64,000 bases of DNA from Nymphalis io (taxonomy: Eukaryota > Arthropoda > Insecta > Lepidoptera > Nymphalidae). The notes under the pieces were generated by a model. That model saw only the letters and a list, made by a program, of their open reading frames with translations, had not been told where the DNA came from and made no database searches. The translations under genes were made by a program, and so were the position numbers. The stretch spans positions 2,919,001 to 2,983,000 of the forward strand of contig NC_065888.1 in the NCBI RefSeq assembly GCF_905147045.1. The letters are read 5' to 3'. The stretch's first letter is position 1, and every line of letters starts with the position of its first letter. Shown here in pieces: positions 21,440 through 32,653 of this stretch.

Positions 21440-22619
21440 AAGTTGCCCATCGTTTTGCTCCAGGTGGAGGGATCGGATTATCTTTGAGAAGACCGGAGGG
21501 TAGCTGAGGGACCTTTATGCGATGGACGCAATTAACTCCCGACATGTTTCAATTTACACTCGCAAATACGAACCTCAACCACATCTATTGTTTGTTATTA
21601 TACAGGTTATATTCATTAAACATTGACCTACATTATTAGTAAGAGACTAAGTAAATACACGTTAATTACTTTTAACGGGTATAGAATTATTATAACGGTT
21701 AGGAAGCTGAACGAGCATTTCGGTGTAATTTGTGTTTCGTATCGATAGGGATTTGAGTTCAAATCAAAAATAATAAATTGATTTAATAGATTGAGCCATC
21801 TTAGTCAGTTTGTAAAAAAAGGTACCCTAACATTTGCTGCCTTCCTTTGAGGCTGATATGAAATCGATGGTAGTGACAGATGTATAGCTTAATGTGTTTT
21901 TAAATGAAATTAAAAATGTATGTAAATGTAATATATTCAGGGTAGATCTTTTTAATATATTGGACTTCTGTCAATAGTAACGCAACGCTTCTATGATGTG
22001 ATACAATTTCTCCTGCCACATGTGTAATAATTATACATAAATTTTGCTTGCCATCTCTCTAACTATAGGAATTATATTTACAACATTCGTTAGCTGTCAC
22101 AATATGTTTCTGTACTAATTTGTATTTGAAGGTAAAATAGGAGGAGGTGAAATTACTCTATTTAAACTCATACAAATTACACAAATAAAAGACAAACTTA
22201 AAATATTATATATGAATCATTAATTACATTAATAGACTTTTTATTAATGTGTGTTTTTCTCTTTCAATGTATTGTTTATTATTGGAAACTGTATTGGTTT
22301 ATGTATCTGTTATCTCCACGAAATAATCTGTTGAATAGATTAGAAAAGAACTTTGATAATTATGTGTTAGTCTACAGACACGAAGATCGGTATCATACGA
22401 AGAATATAGAAAAGTACTTTAGCTTAGTAAATGGTTCCCAGGGGTTTATCAAGAAACTATCTTTGGAAACGATGTCGCGAATAAAACGGACGCGAGCCAG
22501 TTTGTAACAGATGAAGTGAAGAGTAAATGTAATTTATGTTTTATTACATTTGTATTTACTCTTGTTGAAATAAAACACGTATTACGAAATGAACACTGAA
22601 AATTTCTTAACAGAAACCA
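21440..22619. other. Spacer, one short motif shared with two other sites
   Basis: CGACATGTTTCAATTTACAC at 21541 resembles stretches at 9394 and 19922. An open frame at 22247-22507 (86 codons, plus strand) has no recognisable domain and an AT-driven composition. Confidence 0.35.
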
Positions 22620-22635
22620 ATACAATTTTATTGAC

Positions 22636-22710
22636 CTGGCCAAGGATTTGAATACAGGACCTCAGGTTCTGCATCCCTACAAGCTAATCACTGGACCAAC
22701 GAGGGAGTCA
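22636..22710 (-). repeat. P-type SINE head fragment
   Basis: Minus-strand tRNA-like head: GGATTTGAATACAGGACCTC (damaged B box) then ATCACTGGACCAACGAGGGA. A short plus-strand head piece, TCGTTGGTCTAGTGC, lies at 22745-22759. Confidence 0.65.
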
Positions 22711-22929
22711 ATTAAAATATACAGTTATGTACATATAGACTCCATCGTTGGTCTAGTGCATATATATAGCCATATATATAGCCGAGATGGCCCAGTGGTG
22801 AAGAACGCCACGTGGGTTCAAACCCGGGCAACACCGCTGGATTTTCATGTGCTTAATTTGTGATTATAATTCATCTCATGCTTGACGGTGAAGGAAAACA
22901 CTGTGAGGAAACCTAAATCAATCAATCAA

Positions 22930-24260
22930 TCAACAGCCAATCGTTGTCCACTGCTGAACATAGGCCTCTCCCAAGGTGCGCCAAAGCTCCCTGTCCTCCG
23001 CCTTCCGCATCCAGTTGGTGCCCGCCACCTTCTTAAGGTCATCGGTCCACCTGGCTGGAGGGCGCCCTACGCTGCGCTTGCCGATTCGCGGTCTCCACTC
23101 TAGGACTCGTCTGCTCCAACGGCCATCGGTCCTACGACATACGTGACCAGCCCACTGCCACTTCAGCCTGCTAATTTTGCAAGCTATGTCGGTGACTCCG
23201 GTTCTTTTCCGGATAATCTCATTTCTGATCTTATCCTTCAAAGATACTCCGAGCATAGCTCGCTCCATAGCACGCTGAGCGACTTTGAATTTGTGGACTA
23301 GTCCCGCAGTTAGTGTCCACGTTTCGGCATCGTATGTCATGGCAGGTAAGACGGATTGGTTGAAGACTTTCGTCTTCAAACATTGCGGTATAAACGACTT
23401 GAGGACTTGACGAAGGTTGCCAAATGCTGCCCATCCCAAGCGAATTCTTCGATCGGCTTCCTTCTCGAAGTTGTTCCTACCGACTTGTATTATCTGTCCT
23501 AGGTAGGTATATTCACTAACAACTTCGAGAGGTTTCCCCTCGACGTATATCGGTCCCGGCACGACATGCCTATTGAACATGACCTTGGTCTTGTCCAAGT
23601 TTATACCGAGACCGACACACCGGGAAGACTCGCCTAGGCTACGCAGCATTTCGGTGAGTTGTTCCAGCGATTCTGCTATGATGACGATATCGTCGGCAAA
23701 TCGAAGGTGTGAGATGTACTCGCCGTTTACATTGACTCCAGACCCAGTCCAATCCAGAGTCTTGAAAACGTCTTCCAACGCGATGGTGAACAGTTTCGGG
23801 GATATTACATCCCCCTGTCTCACCCCTCTGCGCAGTTGGATCGCCTTCGTCCTACAGTCCTGGATGTGGACAGTCATTGTAGTGGCGTTGTACAGACATC
23901 TCAGTACCTCGATATATCTCCAATCGATATGACATCTCTGCAATGAGTCGAGCACTGCCCAGGTTTCGATGGAGTCGAAGGCTTTCTCGTAGTCCACAAA
24001 TGCCATACATAGCGGCTGATTGTACTCTTCGGTCTTCTGCACAATCTGCCGAACAGTATGGATGTGGTCCACGGTGCTGTAACCTGATCGAAAGCCGGCT
24101 TGCTCTGGGGGCTGGAGTCAAGTCGTCTGGCGAGACGGTTCGTGACGACTCTTGAGAACAGCTTATACACGTGACTCAGGAGGGAGATTGGTCTGTAGTT
24201 TTTCAAGAGGGTTTTATCACCTTTCTTGAAAAACAGTACCACCTCACTCCCGCTCCACGT
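22930..24260 (-). pseudogene. RTE reverse transcriptase region, broken by stop and frameshift (copy 1)
   Basis: After the TAA at 24261-24263 the same frame continues with FFKKGDKTLLKNYRPISLLS, a reverse transcriptase block. A one-base loss in or near the C run (plus-strand G run 24107-24111) then shifts the frame. From about 24072 the second frame is open for 380 codons to its normal stop. It contains FVDYEKAFDSI (first catalytic Asp), GVRQGDVISPKLF, and FADDIV (catalytic Asp pair), a thumb region, and the C-terminal RWTDDLKKVAG block. The catalytic residues are intact but the protein cannot be made as one chain. Both lesions are identical in copy 2. Confidence 0.92.
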
Positions 24261-25889
24261 TTACGGGGTCTTGCCATGTTGGATGACGGAATTAAAGAGG
24301 CTTGCTAGCTCTTTCAGGACCGGAGTCCCGCCTGCCTTAAGCAACTCTGTTGTGATTCCGTCATCTCCCGGAGCTTTGTTGTTTTTAAGCTGTTCTAGAG
24401 CCGCCCTAATCTCTCCTTGGTCAACGACCGGGAGCTCCTCGGAGTAATGGCGCATAAGAGGGGCGCGCTGGTCATCAATACTGATTCCCACGGGTTTATC
24501 CGATCTTGAAGAGAACAACTGCCCATAAAACCTCTCTACTTCTCCGACAATCTCAGGCCTAGAGGTAACGACCCCACCATTTTCAGTTTTAAGTTTTGTC
24601 AGACGCGGCCTCCCAAACTTGCGAGCGAACACTTTCGATCCCCGATTTTGCTCAATCGCAGCCTTGATGGCACGGGTATTGCAGCGTCGGAGATCGCGTC
24701 GCGTCAGCGTTTTTATTATTCGATTTAAGGCCATATCTGACAAAAACGATGGTAGTTCTCGTCGTTTTCTCATGAGCTCGAGTGTCTCAGCAGAGAGTTT
24801 TGGTGCGTTGTCTCTTCTCTGTGGCGGAAAACACTTGCGGGATGTGTTTTGCAGTATTTTGACCAGCGTGTCGGTTTTCTCATCAATGCTGCTTATGGTT
24901 TCCAACGCAGTGAATTGATTTTGAAGTTCCATTTGGAACTTTTCGGAACCTTGAGCAGCTTGGAGCATGGTAGGTCGGAGAGTAGACCTCATCATTCTCG
25001 ATCTTTCGGCTTTTAAGTTGATATTTAGAGTGCCTCGAACCAAGCGGTGATCACTTCCGGTATTAAACCTGTTGATCACTGAAACATCTCTAAATATGTG
25101 CCTTTTATTCGAAATGATAAAGTCTATCTCGTTCCTTGTCACGTTATCGGGGCTTCGCCAGGTCCACCTCCTCTGAGGCTTCTTTTGAAAGAAAGAATTC
25201 ATCAAAAAAAGCCCCTGCGCTTCGATAAAGTTTACCAGCATTTGCCCCCTGTGATTTCTGCAGCCCAAGCCGTAAGGTCCGACTTTCGATTCACCGCTAT
25301 CCTGTACTCCCACTTTAGCATTAAAGTCTCCCATAACAACATTGTAGTGGGCCTTCGAGGTGTCGTTGAGGGCCTTTGCGATGTCCTCGTACATCGCTTC
25401 AACCACATCATCAGAGTATGTCGAAGTTGGCGCATATACCTGTACGACCTTCAGGGAGTACCTGTCGGAAAGTTTTAGGACAAGGTACGCTACCCGGTTC
25501 GACACACTACTGATTTCCACAATGCTGCTAATGAGATCCTTTTTGACTAGAAAACCGACACCACCCTGGGAGAGGTTATCATCTTCGCGGAAGTAGAGTA
25601 AGTTACCGGACTCTAGAGTTATCGTGTCCTCCCCCTGTCTTCGGACTTCAGATAACCCCAGTATATGCCAGTTTATATGACTTAACTCTACTTCTAATTC
25701 GGCGAGGTGATGGTCCAGCCTCATCGAGCGTCCATTATACGTTGCCATGTGCAGTCGTTTTATACGGTAGCCTGCCGTGAACCGGTGATTCTTAGCACCC
25801 CCTGCCCTGCCGATACCGCGACCGCTACCTTGGTCGGGCCTAGCGGGCTTGCCGGTAACTGGGGGCCTTTTTTTGGGCGCATCTGCCAT
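24261..25889 (-). CDS. RTE endonuclease region plus start of reverse transcriptase (copy 1)
   Basis: An open frame of 542 codons from an ATG to a premature TAA at 24261-24263. The first 45 residues are basic and glycine-rich. Residues 46-285 form an AP-endonuclease-like domain that nicks target DNA for target-primed reverse transcription: Asn52 in TYNGR, Glu81 in LSEVRR, Tyr152 in VYAPT, Asp188 and Asn190 in GDFN, Asp256 in NEIDFI, and the SDH triad at 279-281. All expected catalytic residues are present. A linker follows, then KNNKAPGDDG near 502-511, which is the first reverse transcriptase block. Family members are about 950-1000 residues long and continue without interruption; here the sequence after the TAA remains homologous in the same frame. 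The endonuclease part could still be made. Antisense frames over this region are shadows. Confidence 0.92.
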   Translation of the reverse strand: MADAPKKRPPVTGKPARPDQGSGRGIGRAGGAKNHRFTAGYRIKRLHMATYNGRSMRLDHHLAELEVELSHINWHILGLSEVRRQGEDTITLESGNLLYFREDDNLSQGGVGFLVKKDLISSIVEISSVSNRVAYLVLKLSDRYSLKVVQVYAPTSTYSDDVVEAMYEDIAKALNDTSKAHYNVVMGDFNAKVGVQDSGESKVGPYGLGCRNHRGQMLVNFIEAQGLFLMNSFFQKKPQRRWTWRSPDNVTRNEIDFIISNKRHIFRDVSVINRFNTGSDHRLVRGTLNINLKAERSRMMRSTLRPTMLQAAQGSEKFQMELQNQFTALETISSIDEKTDTLVKILQNTSRKCFPPQRRDNAPKLSAETLELMRKRRELPSFLSDMALNRIIKTLTRRDLRRCNTRAIKAAIEQNRGSKVFARKFGRPRLTKLKTENGGVVTSRPEIVGEVERFYGQLFSSRSDKPVGISIDDQRAPLMRHYSEELPVVDQGEIRAALEQLKNNKAPGDDGITTELLKAGGTPVLKELASLFNSVIQHGKTP

Positions 25890-26230
25890 TAAGGGAGGGG
25901 TTTGCCCATACTCGCCGCGCTGGGCAGGCGTGTTGGCGAGCGCAGTAGGGGGGTAAGATGTTTATGGGAGGGGGAACGCTGCTGCCCATCCCCCCTTTTC
26001 CCCGTCCCTCAGTCGCCTCTTACGACACCCACGGGATGAGATTGGGGGAGTACTATTCTAAGCCGGTACTCCACGGCAAATGTGTCTAATTTCACTGAAA
26101 TTTTGCCACATGTGTTTTCCACCAACCTGCATCAGAGCAGCGTGGTGGAATAAGCTCCAAACCTTCTCCTCAAAAAGGGAGAGGAGGCCTTAGCCCAGCT
26201 TTGGAACATTCACATGCTGTTACAGTACAG

Positions 26231-28440
26231 TATATATATATATAAATAGTTCAATCCACGAAGACGCGTCCCACTATTACAGCTTACATTGCATACTTGC
26301 ACTGTAACGAATGGAAAAAATTGGGGCGCGTTGCCATTGAACTATCTATATTGCTATAATAACAGTCTCTTTTGTATCTTTATTTAATTCCACAATGGTT
26401 CATGTCACTTAAAGTAAAGATATATATGCTGTTGAGAATGTTTAAGTAAACGTTTTGGACAGCTCCGGATTCATACCTAAGCCTAGAAGGCACAGGTTTA
26501 GGAGCCCTGCCAACGCCCTAGCCAAGAATAATATGTTTTTACTGTAACCGCTTCGAAATGGGGTGCGTTATATGTGAAAGTACGTAGGGACTATAGATCT
26601 TTAAGTCCAGGCCTGGTTTTGGAGATCGACATATCGTATAGTACATTTCATTTTTATCCGTTTTAGGAGCACTCGTTTGGAAAGAACCCGTACCAATTTT
26701 TATATTTATACATATATATATAGATTTTGATCATCCCAAAACTGTAAAAGTCCCATATAAGTAATCTTGGCGAGAATCGAGATAAAACAACATAAAAATG
26801 CTACCTCTAAATTATAAGTAATTAGGTTTTTAAAATTTCTATAAATATTAGTTCAATTATATAACTAATAAAGATTTTTTTTTTTAATTTATTTATTATT
26901 TGTGAAAAGTTGCGTTTGTTGCGTGGACACCTATGCAAAAAATATTATCTAAAAATAACAAAATTGTAGCCAAATCATTAGAGCATTTTCCGAGATACAA
27001 AATTAAAATATTCAATAATGGCTCTTTTATGAATCTTACACTACTAAAACTATAAAATAATATAAAAGAAAATTATGAAACTACATTAGGGCATCAAAAA
27101 TAGTTAGCAGATATTTCAATTACACGATGACACCAAAATATGTAAGCTCTTGAATAATCTAAATATTTCACACGCAGTGTTGTCGTAAGCGCCTTGATAA
27201 TTAGAGCTTGTCCCAAATTCCCCATATCCTAAAATTACTTTTTGAAATCCTAACTATTAATTTTACTAATATTTATATTAGGCTAAGACTGCGGCTTTAT
27301 GATTATATAAAATTGTCAGAATTTTTCGCCTTTCAATTTCTGTAATTTATTTAAATTTACTTGCAGAAACTTGAACATTGACTTGCAACATGATTCACAT
27401 GTTATTTTTACTGGGCCATCTCGTCTTAATATTTGAGTTCAGAAACCTTCATAAATTGTATAAACTTTGTCATATTGCCTTTACTGGTTACTGGAGGGCA
27501 GGCTCCTTACGATTTAATAAACTATTTATAAACACTTCCAATATAACCTCAAATAGGGGTGAAAATAAGAATATTAACAAAGTTTAAGACACACTTGAAG
27601 CGAACATGCAGGTGACGGCGCTGTATGAGTGAGCGAGTTGAAATATTTACTTTTGGCAGTGTTTACTCTAGTTGAGTGTTGATAGCAATGGAAAGCGACG
27701 TTTCACGTTTGAGGATCGTTTGCACTCCGGACACCACGTTAACGACGGATCTCTCATTAAAGGCGTCATTAATTTGTGTTGAATCTTTTAATAGATATTG
27801 GATTCGTATTATTTCTGAATATTTATTTTGATCAAAGATAATCAAAAAATCTTAAAGTAAGTTTGTTTATTTGTTACACTGTCGAATCTATACTTAAATA
27901 CACGTTGTGGACAAAGAAAAGGACATAGGTTTATTTAACACATGACAACCAGCGGGTAGTATATTATACGGTGAATAAAAAATTACTTGATTAAGATCGT
28001 TAAAAACATTTTTATAGTATTTGTTCTTAAGCCATGATCATGACATATAATATTATAATTATATTAAATTTTTAAATAAAATTGCTGTTATGATTTTACA
28101 TACATATCCGTTTTCATTTCACGTTTCGCAAACATTGGAGGATTGGCTTATATAACATTCCATTACAAAACAATAGTATTACACTGTTAAATGTTACCTA
28201 TGTTATGTTGCATAAATTGTATTCAATTTGAAATACATAATTATGGTCGTGTATTATTATAATTTCATTATAGTAAATATCTTAATATATAAACTTAAAT
28301 ATAATTAAAACAAAAGCGAACACACTTTTAAAACAAGAGAAAGAAACAAGACAAATGAACTCGACTCACGGGGGGAAACTGAGGGAAGAAATTGTGTACA
28401 CGGAGATTGTTATGGACGTTGCAGCGCGAGAAAAAGTCTT
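26231..28440. other. AT-rich spacer, nothing firmly recognised
   Basis: 26,440-26,640 is somewhat GC-richer (GAAGGCACAGGTTTAGGAGC) and unassigned. Frames at 27378-27587 and 27663-27845 have no family signature. Confidence 0.4.
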
Positions 28441-28555
28441 TAATTCTTGTACTTTTTGTGACTTTTAATGACTTTAGTGATCACTTTTCTTGCTTCAATG
28501 GGAAGTTGGTTCCAAAGTCTTACACATGTTTGAAATAGATGATTATTATCAGTGA
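28441..28555 (-). pseudogene. Possible LINE reverse transcriptase C-terminal remnant
   Basis: The minus strand reads FQTCVRLWNQLPIEARKVIT in an open frame of about 36 codons ending in a stop near 28441. The pattern of a Leu-Trp-Asn-x-Leu-Pro core near the C-terminus occurs in several LINE reverse transcriptases (compare KKWNSLPAHVF at 54.7 kb). The rest of the element is not visible. Confidence 0.35.
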
Positions 28556-28649
28556 GTTCAAGAATACATATAAAGTAATAGTATAAATATATATGTACAA
28601 ATATCATAAAATAGGCTTCTAATTACAATCTAAATACAATAGGTTTGTT

Positions 28650-28840
28650 TTTATAAAATAGGATTGACGGGAAAATGGACTATTCGGTGGTAAGGGTCAT
28701 CATTGCGAATAGACATAGGTGCTCTAAGAAGTATTAACGATTCCTTACATCATCAATGCGCCACCAACCTTGGGAACTAAGATGTAATAATCCTTGTACT
28801 TGCTACACTGGCTCCCACACCCTTTAAACCATAGAATATG
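28650..28840 (-). mobile_element. A-type element, partial
   Basis: Minus-strand blocks: TATAAAATAGG, TTCCTTACATCATCAATGCG, CCACCAACCTTGGGAACTAA, CACTGGCTCCCACACCCTTT. The 5' third is missing. Confidence 0.7.
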
Positions 28841-29114
28841 TATTCATTTAATCCAAATAATAAATGGAGCTTTTAAAATATTAAACAATATATTGTTTAA
28901 TGTTTTTCCTAAACTAAAATATACTAAGAATTAATTAAAATACTTATACACGAGTACTTGAGATACATTTTCATATCTAAGGCAATAATAGTAAAGAGAC
29001 CTACAAATATTCTAGACTAATTTATATTTGCCAATTGCCTTCCAGGCATAGCTTTAAATTAATGTCAAAATTTTCACATATATTCGAGACAATCTTACTA
29101 TTACTAATTAAATA

Positions 29115-30185
29115 TTAGGTCCTTACATATGAAATTGGCGTTTTGTACGGGAGGAATATCAAGTCAATTTTTTTTTGTGAAATATATTTAATTAATCAAA
29201 GTATGCACCGTTGTTATCTATGCACTTTTGCCATTTCATAGGTAGTTCATTGATCCCTTTACTAAAAAAACCATGGGGGCGAGATTCAATTAACTCTGTG
29301 AAGACGGCTTGGACTGCCGCATCGGAGTTGAATTTTTTTCCTTGTAAGAAGTTGTCCAAATTCCGGAAAAGATCACCATCATCAAATCTGTTGCAACAAG
29401 GTTGGATTACGGTGGATGTCACAGCCATTTCCATTGTATCTCATCTAACTTAGTGGTTGTTTGTCGTGCAGTGTGTGATCTTGCGTTGTCGTGAAGGAGC
29501 AGTGGGCTAAAGCGATTGACCAATGTCGGTTGTTTAGCAGCTAGTTCTTCCTTCATGGTTTGTAGTTGCTGACAATAGATATCGGCCGTAATGGCCAGAT
29601 TTTAGAATACTGTAGTGAACGACACCGGCGCTATTCTAACACTCACAAGTAACTTTTTCTGAGTCAATTTTCGTTTAATTTGCTTCAAGTGGATTAATGC
29701 AGTTTTATCACTTAGCCTGCAGAGCATATCTCTGAAGCGCTTTGTGATGGATCCGCTTCCACAATAGCCTTTAATCCTTAATTTTTCACTTTTGTCTCCA
29801 GCCGTCCACGGGGTTGGTTGATTGGTCTGAAGGTCGAAATTTCTAGAACGAAAACGTTAAAACCCAAAAACGTACCGTGCTTTCTTTTGCATCACCAGCG
29901 CCGTACACATCATTAATCCTTCGAGCTGTTTCTGCAGCACTGGTGCCACGGTAGAACTCGCACTCGTAAATATACCGATATTTCATGTTTTCCATTGTGC
30001 GGTAATAAGCGTAGCCAAAGAAAAAAATAATGAGGAAAAAACAAATGAATGACTGTTTTCAAAACTCAAATGTACCAGCTAAATGAAATTATAAATTTGA
30101 ATTTGGAATTCTTAAACAAAGAGGAGATATTTCAGATCAAAGTGGTCAGTACGACAAAAGGCTAATTTCATATGTAAGGACCTAA
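29115..30185 (-). mobile_element. Mariner-family DNA transposon, internally deleted (copy A)
   Basis: Terminal inverted repeats begin TTAGGTCCTTACATATGAAA on the left and mirror it on the right, flanked by TA on both sides (29113-29114 and 30186-30187), the mariner target. At 1.07 kb it is shorter than the usual ~1.3 kb. A relative with the same ends lies in the opposite orientation at 59.5 kb. Confidence 0.92.
29192..29995 (-). pseudogene. Mariner transposase, broken (copy A)
   Basis: The minus strand starts MENMKYRYIYECEFYRGTSA, the N-terminal DNA-binding domain start typical of mariner transposases, then leaves frame after about 40 codons. LHDNARSHTA, around the second catalytic Asp, survives in the middle. 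The C-terminal 80 codons (FRNLDNFLQGKKFNSDAAV to the stop) are open. The segment that should carry the first catalytic Asp is deleted or scrambled, and the third-Asp region (normally YSPDLAP-type) is frameshifted. The protein would have cut and pasted the element; it cannot now. An open frame on the opposite strand over the C-terminus is a shadow. Confidence 0.88.
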
Positions 30186-30289
30186 TATGTCTATATAATA
30201 TGTCTTTCTTACTTAAACGAGTATAATAATAATTTAACTCACACATTTCAAATATTCTGTGAGATGATGATGAGATCCTTTGTTCCTAA

Positions 30290-30395
30290 ATACAAAACAC
30301 TGGCTCACTCGCCTTTCAAACGGGTAACAGAAACAACAATCTAGACTATTGTTGTTTGATGGTAGAATAATTGATATATGGCTGCTACCTTTCGT
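30290..30395 (-). repeat. A-type element fragment
   Basis: ACTGGCTCACTCGCCTTTCA followed by GATGGTAGAATAATTGATAT and GGCTGCTACC. Central and 5' blocks only. Confidence 0.6.
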
Positions 30396-30699
30396 ACATT
30401 ATATCTACTATAGTTTACATATTATACAAAATAAAATGTTATATGATAGAAGCTTATTTTTTTATCTCACAACACAGTGACAAGAGCTCGACAATAACGA
30501 GATAATCCACGTTATAACAACTTGTTTTCGTTTTGTTTCCACTGATTTCTTCTCATTCTCTCGACTTTTTTATACAAATAAACGTATAAAATAACTTAAC
30601 TTATAATTTTCATAAAAAATATATCAATCAATCTTTTTATTTTCAATACTTGTATTTTTCTTGGCGATACATAGTCTATGTAGGTTGTATATGTAATTT

Positions 30700-31090
30700 A
30701 GACTCTCTCGTTTGTCTAGTGGCTAGATGGAGATTCTGGGTTCAATTTCCAGGTCGGGCCAATAAAAATTGAATTGAGCTTTACCGTCGAAAAAATCTCA
30801 GTAGCAGCTTGGAGTCTATAAGTTGGAAGGTACGCACCCGTGTGTACCCAACACACGGGTGTGTACCTCGGAAAGCACGTAAAGCCTTTGGTCCCGCGCC
30901 TGAACTCTTTCTGGTCGTGTCGAATTGCCGTCCTATCAGGTTATGAGAGCTAGGAAATAGTGCTCCTTTGTTTGCGTTTGTTTTAATATAATACACACTT
31001 GTGTACTATAATATATCCTGCGCAGTTGGTTAATCTCTCTTAAGATTGGCGGCTGGGCCGAAATCGGTCTGAAGGACATTATCATTATGT
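30700..31090 (+). mobile_element. P-type SINE, full length, with internal fold-back
   Basis: Head CTCTCGTTTGTCTAGTGGC, B-box-like GGGTTCAATTTCC, GTCGGGCCAATAAAA junction, body to GGCCGAAATCGGTCTGAAGG and a short tail with ATTATCATTATG. More complete in the B-box region than the copy at 17.3 kb. Confidence 0.85.
30828..30868. repeat. 18-bp inverted repeat inside the SINE
   Basis: Arms 30828-30845 and 30851-30868 pair with one mismatch around ACCCA. It lies at the same point of the SINE (between GAGTCT...GTTGGA and CTCGGAAAGC) as the fold-back at 15.5 kb. Confidence 0.88.
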
Positions 31091-32138
31091 AATTTAAAAA
31101 AAAAACAGCTTATAATGAACTTGATTTGTCATGTCATGTTTAGTGTTCAATTGTCATGATTGTAATAATAAAATTAACGAATACGTGATCTCGTTCGCAA
31201 TATCATTGGATATCAAGAAATAGGAAAGAAAATATTTATTTAAATATCTTAATTCCCCAGAATAATAATATATTGAACTCGAGTGCTTACTCCACTAGCA
31301 CTCGACCACTCCAATTGCAGAGGTTAAACCCTGGTGGGTAAGAATTCCATATAAACCGGGTTCCTCATGCTTGGCTATTTTTTAAGTTAGAGAATTTGGT
31401 ATTTAATATCGCCTAGGAAAACTACGTTTTTTGGAACTTATTAAAAACAAGTACCTATTATATACTATTGCTTAAAATTATTAATCAAATCAAAATAATA
31501 TAGAAAATTTGTGGTAACACATTCTTTATTTAGTTATAAGGTCCCAACTATTTCTTAAAAGCATTATTTCGCTTTGAACTGAATGTCAAATAAATATTTC
31601 TTTCTAAAACACCTTTTAATATTAGTAAATATACAGACCAATACATATTTTCGTACATCATTTTAATCATGAAACAATATCAATCGTTCTTATACACTTC
31701 TTCTAATATATTTGTTAAGGTTTTATTAGAAATAAAAATAATAGAAAATAGGGCGAAGTAAAACATGACGTCATGACGACGTTGTTGCATTGTGCTTAAG
31801 AACGGTATTTAGACATTGGCAAATCAATGCATGGCTTATGACTGCTAGCTGATATTGTAATTTCAATGTAATTATTTTTTTAATTAAAAATAGTAGTCGT
31901 AACTAATAAATACATTATGTATTATTTCCGTCAGATGTCAAATAACTTGACAAATTAATAAATTAATTCGATGAACATTTAACTATACTTGTTGTTTTTT
32001 GCTGCATTAACTTTAAATTCCGTTATGTTAAAAGCAAATAGTTTAACACAATAATTTTGATAGCTATAAAAACATTTTTTAACGAAAAATATAATACATA
32101 AAAATGATAAGGATCCACAATTACAATTTGGCTTACAA
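31091..32138. other. AT-rich spacer, nothing recognised
   Basis: No member of the window's repeat families and no coding signal noticed. Confidence 0.4.
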
Positions 32139-32235
32139 AGACAGGCGAGCAAATGAACAACATCCATAGACAGCACTATAAGAAAAACCACTTCTTACAT
32201 CGTCAATTTGCCACCAATAATAGGATCTAAATAAT
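32139..32235 (-). repeat. A-type element fragment, degenerate
   Basis: ACAGGCGAGCAAATGAAC, CTTACATCGTCAATTTGCCA and a truncated ATAGGATCTAA block. Confidence 0.45.
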
Positions 32236-32387
32236 AAATCTTTGCCAATAATTAATAATAATAATCATCTTAATTTCAAACCATATGACCATACTTAAAA
32301 CTATGTTATTATTAAAACTAAAAAGAAGATTAACATTAAACAAAACTAAGAATACGTTAATATTTCAAAAGTACAACAAGTGTAGTA

Positions 32388-32653
32388 CAAGTGGGTAGGT
32401 ACCACCCACTCATCAGATATTCTACCGCAAAACAGCAGTACTTGGTATTATTGTGTTCCAGTTTGAAGGGTGAGTGAGCCAGTGTATTTACAAGCACAAG
32501 GGACCTAACATCTTAGTTCCCAAGGTTGGTGGCGCATTGGTGATGTAAGCGATGGTTAACATTTCTTTCAATGCCAATGTCTATGGGCGTTGGTGACCAC
32601 TTACCATCAGGTGTCCCATATGCTCGTCCGCCTTCAAATTCTATAAAAGAAAA
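32388..32653 (+). mobile_element. A-type element, 5'-truncated
   Basis: Starts within the family at AAGTGGGTAGGTACCACCC and continues unbroken to CCGCCTTCAAATTCTATAAA with a short A-rich tail. It lacks only the first ~35 bp. Close to the full-length copies at 10.5 and 40.6 kb but not their nearest twin. Confidence 0.88.

Larger units (their letters stand above)
22915..26080 (-). mobile_element. RTE-clade non-LTR retrotransposon, copy 1
   Basis: About 3.16 kb on the minus strand. The 5' end (right side) begins at GCCGTGGAGTACCGGCTTAG, then a 190-bp leader containing CCGTGGGTGTCGTAAGAGGC. One coding region follows for an AP-type endonuclease and a reverse transcriptase, and then a short TTGA-repeat tail (left side) and no A tail. 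Length, domain order, lack of a separate ORF1 and the simple-repeat tail fit the RTE clade. It sits in an M-type SINE with no target duplication and a two-base target loss. It is about a dozen substitutions away from copy 2 and carries 8 extra bases in the leader relative to it. The coding region is broken twice, so it is non-autonomous now. Confidence 0.95.
22791..26228 (+). mobile_element. M-type SINE split by RTE copy 1
   Basis: 5' part 22791-22914: head GCCGAGATGGCCCAGTGG (A box), B box GGGTTCAAACCC, body to GTGAGGAAACCT. 3' part from about 26080: ATGTGTCTAATTTCACTG through GAGCAGCGTGGTGGAATAAG to CATGCTGTTACAGTACAG. Comparison with intact copies shows only the two bases GC missing at the junction. 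The head also lacks about 20 bp between A and B boxes. Confidence 0.92.

Noticed and set aside
22247..22507. 86-codon plus-strand frame as a host gene
   Set aside because: Composition follows the AT-rich background, and there is no domain, splice context or homologue in the window.
23573..23932. Open frame opposite the RTE reverse transcriptase (and its twin at 34640-34999)
   Set aside because: It overlaps a well-supported coding strand, has no family signature, and is duplicated only because the element is.
24261..24263. Stop between endonuclease and reverse transcriptase as a natural two-frame design of the family
   Set aside because: Homology to the family continues in the same frame straight across the TAA, and RTE elements use one uninterrupted frame. 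A codon change to TAA is simpler, though recoding is not excluded.
29211..29453. 80-codon plus-strand frame over the mariner end
   Set aside because: Exact antisense mirror of the conserved transposase C-terminus.
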